15,252 bases of DNA from PVC group bacterium. GTDB lineage: Bacteria; Verrucomicrobiota; Kiritimatiellia; UBA8416; PXDI01. Location of the stretch: positions 1 through 15,252 of the forward strand of contig PXDI01000321.1 of NCBI GenBank assembly GCA_003565095.1, written 5' to 3'. A program made the position numbers and the translations under genes. Below are positions 6,280 to 14,043 of the stretch, piece after piece; the first letter of the stretch is position 1, and every line of letters begins with the position of its first letter. Below the pieces are notes generated by a model. That model was not told the origin of the DNA. It did not search any database and worked only from the letters and a program-made list of their open reading frames with translations.

Positions 6280-8022
6280 TCACTCACCCAGCGCATATAG
6301 TGCGGCGGCATCCGTATCGCCTAACGCACGGTCGTATATACGCACTTCATCAATGGCACCCTTGAAGCGGTATGCCCACTCACGCGCACCCGGACGCGCC
6401 AACCCGATCCGCACCGTCCCGCCATCCTGCGAACTTGAAGCCATACTCATCGCGGTAAAGCGCTCCTCGCTCTCACGGACACCATTAACAAAAATACGCA
6501 CCGTCCCGTTCTGCCGGTCAACACTGCCCACCAGCAGCGACCAGCGCCCCAACGGCAGGGCACGCTCAGCACGCGCATTCACCGCCTCGTTGCCGTGCAG
6601 ATAATGTGTCATGAGCGGCCGGCCGTCGCTGTCGATCATCAAGCCGATATGCCAGCCCTCCTTGACTACCACGCCCCAGAGAATATCAGGCTGTTCGCCG
6701 GACGGCCGCCCCTCCGGACGGACCCAGGCCACAAATGAATAGTCGCGATGATGAATGGTGCGCAGCTTGTCACGCGGCTCTATCTCAACCCGCGCCTCAT
6801 CCGGCGTAAAATCAAGCGCACGGCCGATCACTCCGGAAATGCGCGTCTGGCTGATATCACGTAAATCACCATGGTATGCATCAGCCGCACTATTCACCGC
6901 ACGCCGGCCGGAATCCTCTTCAAACGGATACCACGCCACCAGATTGCGCTCCAATGCACTGAAATCAAACTCCTTGAACGCATGCTCCATCGCACGCCCC
7001 CATGCCGCAGGCTGCCCCAAACCCGAATCACGCGCGTTGTTTACATATCCGGATAGATAACGGTGTGTGTCAGAAGATCTAAATAATGCGTTAAAGGTTT
7101 CAACATTCCGGCTGCAACGGCGGATAAAAATACTGGCAAAAAACTGCACTATCCGGCGCTGTTGAAATGTGCGGTCTTCCTTAACCTGTTTCAGCAAATC
7201 CTCCAGTGCATCTACCGGCAGCTCCGCCATTGCCCGCGTACGGACCACTTCCCAAAGCTGTTCTTCATGCGGTTTGCCGGCGGCGGAATCCATAAAATTG
7301 TAGAGTTCTGGAATATAATGCAGATCAAATGATCTGCCGGTCCGTTCAAGAATGCCGAGCAGTGCAGATATAAACCGTGGCGCCTCAGATGCCAGTATCC
7401 TTTCAATAATCTGATTAGCCCCCGCAAGGTCATTGAGTTCACTCAGGCGGGTGGCGGCAATTACCGCCGCACGGGCATTGCCCAGCCGGACCGCACGCCG
7501 TAACAGGATGCGCCCGATCTCCCCGGCCATCACCAGCTCACGGGCAGCCGCTTCACGCTCGCTCAGCGAGGCCGATGATAATTGCTCAAAAGCAAACTGC
7601 AAACGGACAGCCTCCTGCAAATCTCCCGTAATCTGGCGTTCAAGCTGCCGCAGTTCCGCAATCCCGGAACGCGTCCCAAGCTGTTCAATCCCGCGCCGGG
7701 CCAGCGTGCGGGCATCGTCAAAGCGACCTTCCTGACGCAAAATGCGTACACGCTCAATTACCCGCGTAACACCATCCTCTAATATATCGCCTGCTGGTGC
7801 CGGCGACGCGGCCACCGGGCGGGCAGCCGCGGGAACCGGCTTTACCTCTTCAACCGCATCATCACCAAATGAGGACAGTAGCATCGCATCAAGATCAACT
7901 TCAGGCACAATCGCATGCTGTCCTTCCGCCTCATCAGCCGGACGGCCGCACCCATGAAACACCATCGTTGAGAACAGCAGTAATACCGCAGCTTTCAGAA
8001 TAAGCTCATTTAATGTTTTCAT
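6280..8022 (-). CDS. Putative lipoprotein with helical repeats and a C-terminal LamG/concanavalin-like domain
   Basis: The 580-residue product starts with a signal peptide (about 1-24) and an imperfect lipobox (FHGC, Cys25), so it is probably exported and lipid-anchored. A Pro/Ala-rich linker (about 60-78) precedes a helical region (about 80-350) with TPR/HEAT-like character. From about 360 a LamG-like jellyroll follows: LVAWYPFEEDSG opens it, and the typical ending GAIDEVRIYDRAL is near the C-terminus. LamG folds bind carbohydrates or proteins; no catalytic site is recognisable. Such proteins are frequent in PVC bacteria. A ribosome-binding site GGGAAG (8029-8034) lies six bases before the ATG. 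It is the last gene of the minus-strand cluster, and its stop is six bases from that of the convergent acyltransferase. The specific role is unknown. Confidence 0.85.
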   Translation of the reverse strand: MKTLNELILKAAVLLLFSTMVFHGCGRPADEAEGQHAIVPEVDLDAMLLSSFGDDAVEEVKPVPAAARPVAASPAPAGDILEDGVTRVIERVRILRQEGRFDDARTLARRGIEQLGTRSGIAELRQLERQITGDLQEAVRLQFAFEQLSSASLSEREAAARELVMAGEIGRILLRRAVRLGNARAAVIAATRLSELNDLAGANQIIERILASEAPRFISALLGILERTGRSFDLHYIPELYNFMDSAAGKPHEEQLWEVVRTRAMAELPVDALEDLLKQVKEDRTFQQRRIVQFFASIFIRRCSRNVETFNALFRSSDTHRYLSGYVNNARDSGLGQPAAWGRAMEHAFKEFDFSALERNLVAWYPFEEDSGRRAVNSAADAYHGDLRDISQTRISGVIGRALDFTPDEARVEIEPRDKLRTIHHRDYSFVAWVRPEGRPSGEQPDILWGVVVKEGWHIGLMIDSDGRPLMTHYLHGNEAVNARAERALPLGRWSLLVGSVDRQNGTVRIFVNGVRESEERFTAMSMASSSQDGGTVRIGLARPGAREWAYRFKGAIDEVRIYDRALGDTDAAALYALGE

Positions 8023-8072
8023 TGTAGACTTCCCGAGAATTACATTTTCTCCGCCGATGCAGCGGCAGTAAA

Positions 8073-8900
8073 TCAGCGCCGCCCCGAACGTTTTGCGGGA
8101 GGCGGTGCCGCTTCCGGCAGAGGTTCATCAATCTCCAGGATATCCAAACTCCCGCGTAACGCCTCCTGATTAGTAGGAAAATAGAGCTGATCAACGAGCG
8201 AAACACCTTCTCCGGTCGACTTGAGAACCGTGCGCGTGTAACGGTTCGGTGCCGACTGGTGCACAACCACAACATTGCCGTGCCGGTCAGCATTAATCCG
8301 CGGAGTTGAAACCCGCATAAGCGCTCCAAGCTCAAATACCCCCTGAATTGTGCTGCCGCGGGGCTCTTCAACCACCAGAAAAAGTTTCTCCCCGCCATCT
8401 CTGCGCCAGTAGCGCAGTGTAAACACACGGTCAACATTTGAATAACCCGGCACAGAGCGCTGGATCGATGTCAGCTCCATCCCTCTGACAACTTCAACAA
8501 TGCGCGCGGGTGCGGCATAACTGCGCTCGTTCCACAAAAGCTCCATTTCAACCCGGTAACGCCCCTCATGTGAAAAATCGAAAAAGCGGGTGATATCAAA
8601 CATAATATCGGTTTGCTCATCCGGCATCAGCCGCCGCGGAGAGAAAAACGGCCGCTGATTAATACGCCTGACCTGCCGGCCGTCTACCATTGTGACACTC
8701 AACCGCAGACTTGCCGGGCCATCCGGCCCGATTTCCAGCGGATACAGGCTGTCATTACGTATCCGCATGAAAACACTGGCGGACTCATACAACAACGCTG
8801 TATCAGGATCTAGCGAAAATCGTAACTGCAAATCAGCCCGTAGCGCATGCACACCGCAAAGCAGAAATAATCCTGTAAATATTACAGCGCCACGCTTCAT
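8073..8900 (-). CDS. Secreted protein of unknown function
   Basis: I do not recognise a named family for this 275-residue protein. A clear Sec signal peptide is present (basic MKRG, hydrophobic core to about residue 17, likely cleavage after ALRA near 22). The mature part is mostly predicted beta-strand. Stretches such as LQLRFSLDPDTALLYESASV and SHEGRYRVEMELLW resemble Ig-like or CARDB-type sandwich domains that describe bulk properties of extracellular proteins. The C-terminus is Pro/Ala/Arg-rich and disordered. Its ATG overlaps the gmhA stop by four bases (ATGA), and the LamG lipoprotein starts 50 bp downstream. Co-translation suggests the two exported products act together in the periplasm or on the surface; this is inference. 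Confidence 0.75.
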   Translation of the reverse strand: MKRGAVIFTGLFLLCGVHALRADLQLRFSLDPDTALLYESASVFMRIRNDSLYPLEIGPDGPASLRLSVTMVDGRQVRRINQRPFFSPRRLMPDEQTDIMFDITRFFDFSHEGRYRVEMELLWNERSYAAPARIVEVVRGMELTSIQRSVPGYSNVDRVFTLRYWRRDGGEKLFLVVEEPRGSTIQGVFELGALMRVSTPRINADRHGNVVVVHQSAPNRYTRTVLKSTGEGVSLVDQLYFPTNQEALRGSLDILEIDEPLPEAAPPPAKRSGRR

Positions 8901-9472
8901 GTAAAGGCCCTCTCAACTGCATCCATAATAATGTGAATAATCAGCTGATGCGCTTCCTGAATCCTTTCGGTTGACCGGCTGTTGACAATAATTTCAAGAT
9001 CAGCCGTCCCGGCCAGTAAACCGCCATCACGCCCTAGCAGGCAAGCCACACAAACATCCTTCCGCCGGGCTTCCGCCGCGGCCCTGACAAGATTGGCCGA
9101 GTTGCCGCTGGTGCTGAGCAGCATCAGCAAATCCCCGGGACGCCCAAGTCCGCTAACCGCACGGGAGAAAATCTCTTCATAACCGTAATCATTGGCAATG
9201 CAGGTCAACGCAGTCGGATCAGCCACAAGACATACCGCCGGCAACGACCGCCGGTCCCCACGAAACCGGCCAACCAGTTCCTCGGTCATGTGCAACGCTT
9301 CAGCCGCACTCCCGCCATTACCCGCCGTATATATGCATCCGCCACGCAAAAAAGTTTCAACCACCCTCTCACACAACGCATCGATCTCCGCAACCTGCTT
9401 GTCAAGCCCGGTCAGCACTTCAACACTTTCGCTTATCGCTGATCTGACCGCTTCAGTATTGTCCTTGCTCAT
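8897..9472 (-). CDS. gmhA: Phosphoheptose isomerase (sedoheptulose-7-phosphate isomerase)
   Basis: GmhA converts sedoheptulose-7-phosphate to D-glycero-D-manno-heptose-7-phosphate, the first step to the ADP-heptose of LPS inner core. This 191-residue protein is a single SIS domain of normal length. Visible motifs are AGNGGSAAEALHMTEELVGR (50-69), with the His and Glu that bind zinc in the family, the phosphate-binding STSGNS, and RIQEAHQLIIH near the end with the other zinc-site Gln and His. A DiaA-type relative is less likely because the zinc residues are kept. The ATG overlaps the upstream ymdB-type stop by four bases. No gmhB or hldE is in the window. Together with the lptF/G-type gene it supports an LPS-containing outer membrane with heptose. 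Confidence 0.9.
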   Translation of the reverse strand: MSKDNTEAVRSAISESVEVLTGLDKQVAEIDALCERVVETFLRGGCIYTAGNGGSAAEALHMTEELVGRFRGDRRSLPAVCLVADPTALTCIANDYGYEEIFSRAVSGLGRPGDLLMLLSTSGNSANLVRAAAEARRKDVCVACLLGRDGGLLAGTADLEIIVNSRSTERIQEAHQLIIHIIMDAVERAFT

Positions 9473-10245
9473 AACAGCTCCCTGATACGCTGAATACCGC
9501 GCGCACGCGCAGTTTTGCGATCAACATCTATTACCACACCTTCCAGCGCCGGATCAAGCTTTGCTATCTTGAACTTTGCCGGCCGCCCGGTCAGAAACAT
9601 TGCGGTTACCGATTCAAGATCACGCCCGAGAGAGGAATCACGCGGACCGGTCATTCCCAGGTCGGTGATATATGCCGTCCCTTGCGGCAGTATACACTCA
9701 TCACTGGTCTGAACATGAGTATGCGTTCCGGCAACCGCCGTTACTCTGCCGTCAAGATAACGCCCCATCACAATCTTCTCGGAAGTTGCCTCGGCATGCA
9801 TGTCGACAACCGTTACCAGTCCGGGCGGTGCCGGCTCCGCCAAAAGGCTGTCGATTGTCCTGAAAGGACAGTCACACACTTTCATGAAAGTACGCCCCTG
9901 AAGACAAATCACCCTGACCGGACCGAACGCACTCTGAACAACCGTCATACCGCGCCCCGGCACCCCCGGCACATAATTCGCCGGCCGCACCAGACGCGGC
10001 TGGCTGTTCATGTAGGATTCAAATCCAGACTGGTCCCAGGTGTGATCACCGGTAGTGATTACATCCACCCCGTATCCGAACAACTCCTCGGCCAGCGGAG
10101 CGGTGAGCCCGCGCCCTCCCGCGGCATTCTCGCCATTTGCCACCACCACATCAGCCAACCCCGCAGCCTTAAGCCGCGCCACAACCTCTTTTACCGCCCG
10201 GCGCCCCGGTGAGCCAACCACATCCCCTATCATAAGTATTTTCAT
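9469..10245 (-). CDS. YmdB-type metallophosphoesterase (TIGR00282 family)
   Basis: The protein matches YmdB of Bacillus, a 2',3'-cyclic nucleotide phosphodiesterase affecting RNA turnover and developmental decisions. Metal-site motifs appear in order: GDVVGSPGR (7-15, Asp8), GENAAGG (38-44, Glu39 and Asn40), GDHTWD (66-71, His68), DMHAEATSEK and AGTHTHVQT with the three remaining His. Where Bacillus YmdB has Asn in GNHTWD, this protein has Asp67. I chose ATG 10245, giving MKILMIGD, because the family begins exactly there. A longer frame reaching to 10299 would run into rny and add 18 unrelated residues. The gene starts ten bases after the rny stop without a clear Shine-Dalgarno sequence, so coupling is likely. 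Adjacency to rny is known in Firmicutes and supports a joint role in RNA metabolism. Confidence 0.9.
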   Translation of the reverse strand: MKILMIGDVVGSPGRRAVKEVVARLKAAGLADVVVANGENAAGGRGLTAPLAEELFGYGVDVITTGDHTWDQSGFESYMNSQPRLVRPANYVPGVPGRGMTVVQSAFGPVRVICLQGRTFMKVCDCPFRTIDSLLAEPAPPGLVTVVDMHAEATSEKIVMGRYLDGRVTAVAGTHTHVQTSDECILPQGTAYITDLGMTGPRDSSLGRDLESVTAMFLTGRPAKFKIAKLDPALEGVVIDVDRKTARARGIQRIRELL

Positions 10246-10255
10246 AATCGACAGC

Positions 10256-11812
10256 TTACTTGGCGTATTCCACACAGCGGGTTTCGCGTATAACGACAAT
10301 CCTGATCTGCCCCGGATACTTCAGGTCGTTCTCAATCCGTTTCGATACATTACGCGCCAGCACCATCGCCGCATTGTCGTCAATCTTCTCAGGATCAACC
10401 AGCAAACGCACCTCACGGCCGGCCTGAATGGCGAAACTCTTGCGCACACCTTCAAACTCGTTGGCAATTTCTTCAAGTTTCTCCAGACGCTTCAAGTAGA
10501 TCTCAGTGGTTTCAGAACGCGCGCCAAGCCGCGAGCTGGAGATCGCATCCGCCGCCATGCACAGCACCGCATAAATACTCTCACCGGCAATATCCTCATG
10601 ATGCGCGGCAATCGCATTAATCACCACGAAATCCTCTCCATGCTTTTTGAGGAAATCAGCGCCGATCTGCGCATGCCCGCCTTCCACCTCATGGTCCATC
10701 GCCTTGCCGATATCATGCAGCATGCCGACACGCTTGGCCAAGGAAACATCCAGCCCCAGCTCGCCGGCCATAATCCCCATCAGTTGCGCCACCTCCATTG
10801 AGTGCTGTAATACGTTCTGGCTGTAACTGGTACGGTATTTTAAGCGCCCGATCTTGCGGATAACCGCCGGATCGGCATCCTGCAACCCCACTTCAAACAG
10901 GGCCTGCTCGCCGACTTCGCGAATGGTTTCATTAATCTCATCTTCAGCCCGCGCCACCACTTCCTCAATCCGCGCCGGATGAATGCGCCCGTCGGCAATC
11001 AAGGCCTCAAGCGCTTTGGCGGCAACTTCGCGCCGCAATGCATCAAACCCCGATATTACCACAGCTTCAGGAGTGTCATCTATCAGGATATTGACTCCGG
11101 TGGCAGCTTCGAGCGCCCGGATATTACGCCCTTCACGGCCGATTATCCGCCCCTTTACATCATCACTGGGCAGCACAATCGACGTTGTAGTGATCTGGCC
11201 GGCATGCGAAACCGCACAACGCTGCACTGCCTGCGCAACAATCTTGCGCGCCTCGCGCTCAGATGTCTCACGGGCGTGTTCCTGATTGCGACGGATCAAC
11301 GCACCGATCTCTGACTGTAAATCCTTCTCGATGCGTTCCATAATCATGTTGCGGGCCTCTTCCTGACTCAACTGGGCAATCCGCTGCAACTGGACACGCT
11401 CATCGGCAATCAGGCGCTGCAGTTCAGCCTGACGTTCATTCACCTCCGCCAAACGCTGCTCAAGATCACGCGTCTTGTCCTCAATCGCATGCTCCTTCTT
11501 GTCAAGCAGCGCCACCTTGCGATCAAGATTCAGCTCGCGCTGACTGATCCGCTCTTCCAACGCGCTGATTTCCTGACGGCGCGACTTCACCGACGCTTCA
11601 AAATCCTCGCGCGCTTTCAAAACTTCTGCCTTGGCCTGAATTGAGGCTTCTTTGCGGATCGTCTCAGCATCGCGCTCCGCTTCCTTCAAAGCCAGACGCG
11701 CACTTTGTTCCATCGAAGTCGCCTGCGATTGACCGATCACCTGCCGGATAAAATACCCCGCCGCAACGCCGATCGCCGCAAAAACAACCGAACATATAAT
11801 TAACGCAACCAT
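10256..11812 (-). CDS. rny: Ribonuclease Y
   Basis: RNase Y is a membrane-anchored endoribonuclease that starts mRNA decay. Numbering from the chosen start gives 518 residues, the usual size. An N-terminal membrane helix (about 2-22) is followed by a long charged coiled coil (about 30-190), a KH domain with GRIIGREGRNIR (221-232) and an HD domain whose metal pair His366-Asp367 lies in LHDIGKAMDHE. The C-terminal PGQIRIVVIRETRCVEYAK is diagnostic. An upstream ATG (11839) would add nine residues, but AGAAGG (11819-11824) sits six bases before the ATG at 11812, and the shorter form begins directly with the membrane helix. It lies between the cyclo-ligase and the ymdB-type gene on the same strand. 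Confidence 0.95.
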   Translation of the reverse strand: MVALIICSVVFAAIGVAAGYFIRQVIGQSQATSMEQSARLALKEAERDAETIRKEASIQAKAEVLKAREDFEASVKSRRQEISALEERISQRELNLDRKVALLDKKEHAIEDKTRDLEQRLAEVNERQAELQRLIADERVQLQRIAQLSQEEARNMIMERIEKDLQSEIGALIRRNQEHARETSEREARKIVAQAVQRCAVSHAGQITTTSIVLPSDDVKGRIIGREGRNIRALEAATGVNILIDDTPEAVVISGFDALRREVAAKALEALIADGRIHPARIEEVVARAEDEINETIREVGEQALFEVGLQDADPAVIRKIGRLKYRTSYSQNVLQHSMEVAQLMGIMAGELGLDVSLAKRVGMLHDIGKAMDHEVEGGHAQIGADFLKKHGEDFVVINAIAAHHEDIAGESIYAVLCMAADAISSSRLGARSETTEIYLKRLEKLEEIANEFEGVRKSFAIQAGREVRLLVDPEKIDDNAAMVLARNVSKRIENDLKYPGQIRIVVIRETRCVEYAK

Positions 11813-11818
11813 TCTTGA

Positions 11819-11824
11819 CCTTCT
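11819..11824 (-). promoter_or_regulatory. Ribosome-binding site deciding the rny start
   Basis: AGAAGG on the minus strand lies six bases before the ATG at 11812. The alternative ATG at 11839 has no comparable site. This supports the shorter RNase Y. Confidence 0.7.
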
Positions 11825-11870
11825 TTCTGTTGCAAACATAACATCACAGCGACGACCGCCACAGCAGCAG

Positions 11871-12461
11871 TTACGCCCAGCCGCAAAAATCGCGCGCCCG
11901 TGATGAACATGTCAGTATTTGTTTTTCTGTTACTATCCAATCCATCGCAATATCATTCTCATCAACCTTAATCCTGCGCACCAACTGCCATTCAAAACAC
12001 ACTCCGATAAACAGCGCCTGCGGCATCTGCGCCAGCAGCCTGTCATAGATCCCCTTGCCGTGCCCAAGCCGATGGCCTTTACCGTCAAAGGCCAGGCCGG
12101 GAACAACTACCACAACCGGACCATCCAGATCGACCCGCTGCGGATCACGCGGCTGCCTAATCCCGTATGGCCCCGCAGTCCATGCGACATCCTCGCCGGT
12201 CCGTACCCAGTGGTAATCCCCTGATTCATCTGCCGCCGGCACCGCAATCTGTCTGCCGGCACCGCTCAAAACATCAAACAGCAGCGCAGTATCCACCTCG
12301 CCGTCAGCACTCATGTAAAGCGCCGCATTGCGGCAGCCCTTCCAGACCGCCAGCTCCATTATGCGCTGCTGAATAACACACGACACTTCATGCACCAGCA
12401 GCGGGTCAAGCCTGCCGCGGCGCTCGAGCATCGTTGCGCGTATTTCAGCCTTCGTCTTCAA
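11871..12461 (-). CDS. 5-formyltetrahydrofolate cyclo-ligase
   Basis: This cytoplasmic enzyme (YgfA/MTHFS family) uses ATP to convert 5-formyltetrahydrofolate to 5,10-methenyltetrahydrofolate. The 196 residues match the family. The signature PGLAFDGKGHRLGHGKGIYD (121-140) carries the substrate and ATP loop; the usual Gly-Tyr-Gly is Gly-His-Gly here. The N-terminal basic helix (MKTKAEIRATMLERR) is also typical. The start is a TTG (12459-12461) overlapping the rarA TGA stop. GAGGA (12469-12473), seven bases upstream, supports it. The gene follows rarA and is near a 6S RNA, the same association as ssrS-ygfA in gammaproteobacteria. The last 15 or so residues (CSSRARDFCGWA) are not conserved. Confidence 0.9.
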   Translation of the reverse strand: MKTKAEIRATMLERRGRLDPLLVHEVSCVIQQRIMELAVWKGCRNAALYMSADGEVDTALLFDVLSGAGRQIAVPAADESGDYHWVRTGEDVAWTAGPYGIRQPRDPQRVDLDGPVVVVVPGLAFDGKGHRLGHGKGIYDRLLAQMPQALFIGVCFEWQLVRRIKVDENDIAMDWIVTEKQILTCSSRARDFCGWA

Positions 12462-13780
12462 TTTTCAGTCCTCGCGTAACGCCAGGCGGCCAGCCGCCGG
12501 CCCATCACCTCTTCATATCCATTGTCAACCGGTTCATAGTAACGCCGGGCGGTCGGCAGATAGTCCTGCGCCACAAAGGCCCCCGGCGCATCATGCGGAT
12601 AGCGGTATGGCGTATCATCCCGCCCACCCGCAGCATCCGGTACATGCAGATTCTTCAAATGCTCGGGCACTTCAAGCGTGCGCCCTTTTTCAATATCGGC
12701 CCAGGCGGCATCAACCGCCTTGTAGGAAGCATTACTTTTGGGCGCACAGGCCAGATAGGTTGTCGCCTGAGCAAGAGTTATACGCGCTTCAGGCATGCCG
12801 ACAAATTCAGCAGCCTGCATTGCCGATACCGCCAGTGTCAGCCCGCGCGGATCGGCATTGCCAATGTCCTCGGAGGCCAGGATCACCAGCCGACGCGCTA
12901 TGAAGCGCGGATCCTCGCCGGCATACAGCATTTTTGCCAGCCAATAGACCGCGGCATCCGGATCTGAACCGCGCACACTCTTGATGAATGCCGAAATGGT
13001 GTCGTAATGACCGTCTTCGTCACGGTCATAAACAACCGCCTTGCGCTGCAATGAATCCTCGATCACCACCCCGGTTATGCGAATAATCCCGTCTGCTCCG
13101 GCAGGAGTCGTCAATGCCGCAATCTCCAGCGCGTTCAGCGCCCGGCGGGCATCCCCGTCGCAACAGCGCACCAGATGATTCAGCGCCGCCGGCTCAAGCT
13201 CAAGGGGCATCCCGCCCAAACCACGCTCATCCGCCAGCGCACAGGCAATCAATTGCTCCATCGCCGTTTCTGAAACCGGCTTCAACTCAAACAGCAGCGA
13301 GCGCGAGACAAGCGGACTGTTTACAAACACCAGTGGATTGTGAGTAGTGGCACCAATCAGCGTTACGGTGCCGTCTTCAACATGCGGCAGCAGCACATCC
13401 TGCTGCGCCTTGTTAAAGCGGTGGATTTCATCGATAAACAAAATGGTCTCGGTGCCGTCATGCCGGAAACGCACCCGGGCTTCCTCAATCATCGCGCGCA
13501 GTTCGGCCACATTTGAAAGCACCCCGCTGCTTCTGACAAACCGCCGGTCTGTCACCTTGGCAATCACTTCAGCAAGCGAGGTCTTGCCGCAACCGGGAGG
13601 ACCATGCAGGATTATGCTGTTAAGCCGGTCGGCATCAATCGCGCGGCGCAGCATGCGCCCCTCACCCAGAATGTGCTCCTGGCCGAAAATATCTTCGAGA
13701 ACACGCGGCCGCATGCGCGCTGCCAGCGGGCGGCATTTACTCTCACCGGTAACGGCGGATGGTTTTTCAAACAAATCCAT
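12458..13780 (-). CDS. rarA: Replication-associated recombination protein A (RarA/MgsA AAA+ ATPase)
   Basis: RarA is a clamp-loader-like AAA+ ATPase that acts at stalled replication forks with SSB. At 440 residues it is full length. It opens with PLAARMRPRVLEDIFGQEHI (18-37), then Walker A GPPGCGKT (60-67), Walker B ILFIDEIH (113-120), sensor 1 LIGATTHNP (141-149) and a likely arginine finger Arg160 in SPLVSR. The C-terminal tetramerisation part includes SEDIGNADPRGL and KSNASYKAVDAAW. The start is supported by GGAG (13787-13790), six bases before the ATG. That site follows directly on the T-run of the 6S RNA, so either readthrough or processing at the 6S 3' end may set its expression. The stop overlaps the cyclo-ligase start. 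Confidence 0.95.
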   Translation of the reverse strand: MDLFEKPSAVTGESKCRPLAARMRPRVLEDIFGQEHILGEGRMLRRAIDADRLNSIILHGPPGCGKTSLAEVIAKVTDRRFVRSSGVLSNVAELRAMIEEARVRFRHDGTETILFIDEIHRFNKAQQDVLLPHVEDGTVTLIGATTHNPLVFVNSPLVSRSLLFELKPVSETAMEQLIACALADERGLGGMPLELEPAALNHLVRCCDGDARRALNALEIAALTTPAGADGIIRITGVVIEDSLQRKAVVYDRDEDGHYDTISAFIKSVRGSDPDAAVYWLAKMLYAGEDPRFIARRLVILASEDIGNADPRGLTLAVSAMQAAEFVGMPEARITLAQATTYLACAPKSNASYKAVDAAWADIEKGRTLEVPEHLKNLHVPDAAGGRDDTPYRYPHDAPGAFVAQDYLPTARRYYEPVDNGYEEVMGRRLAAWRYARTEN

Positions 13781-13796
13781 GCGGATCTCCGGGCTG

Positions 13797-13814
13797 AAAA
13801 AGAAGCCCCGCCGT
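13797..13814 (-). terminator. 3' end of 6S RNA: closing-stem strand plus T-run
   Basis: The 3' strand of the 6S closing stem (13805-13814) is followed by TTCTTTTT (13797-13804). The T-run fits the RNA 3' end. Because the stem closes a 180-nt structure, this is not a compact intrinsic hairpin, and partial readthrough into rarA is plausible. Confidence 0.5.
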
Positions 13815-13982
13815 TACGTACCAGACGTGAATCTCTGAACCTCGCGAACGAGGTGGGTGCTTTATGCTGCATTTTCAGCTTCCCTCAAAAATTGAGGGCA
13901 TGCTGGCCATGCAACAGGTTAAGCTCCCTGGCTGACATTAATGGGTCAGAGATTACTGCCTGTGAGCGAATACGGCAGGGCC
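13797..13982 (-). ncRNA. ssrS: 6S RNA (regulator of RNA polymerase)
   Basis: 6S RNA mimics an open promoter and sequesters the housekeeping RNA polymerase. On the minus strand the sequence folds by hand into the 6S shape at the right length (about 185 nt). A 10-bp closing stem pairs 13972-13981 with 13805-13814 and is followed by a T-run (13797-13804). Further stems are 13958-13962 with 13822-13826 and 13946-13954 with 13830-13838 (9 bp perfect). Then comes the central bubble: a 17-nt 5' strand (13929-13945), and a 3' strand occupied by a perfect UUCG hairpin (13839-13854). The apical arm continues with 13926-13928/13855-13857, 13921-13924/13859-13862, 13909-13916/13865-13872, 13902-13905/13876-13879 and a 7-bp terminal hairpin (13882-13898). 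A 6S gene beside rarA and the cyclo-ligase is a known arrangement. Exact ends are estimated. No clear promoter is visible. Confidence 0.87.
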
Positions 13983-13990
13983 AAAATCAA

Positions 13991-14043
13991 CCCTGGAGAC
14001 AAGCCGCCGGCACCCCGCGAATATCTCACGGGGCATAATCTCC
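13991..14043 (-). promoter_or_regulatory. Structured leader just upstream of 6S RNA
   Basis: On the minus strand GGAGA (14039-14043) can pair with TCTCC (13995-13999). Inside lie a 9-bp hairpin with a 3-base loop (13 to 33 of 140xx: arms 14025-14033 and 14013-14021) and a small GCC/GGC hairpin. CAGGG (13991-13995) can also pair with CCCTG (13976-13980), which belongs to the 6S closing stem. The two folds exclude each other, so this may be a precursor leader that affects 6S maturation. Function is inference. Confidence 0.3.

Noticed and set aside
9682..10212. Plus-strand 176-codon open frame
   Set aside because: It is antisense to the ymdB-type gene and rich in His/Arg/Pro as expected for a shadow frame.
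10055..10801. Plus-strand 248-codon open frame
   Set aside because: It lies antisense to the well-supported rny and ymdB-type genes. Its composition is what high-GC coding DNA produces on the opposite strand.
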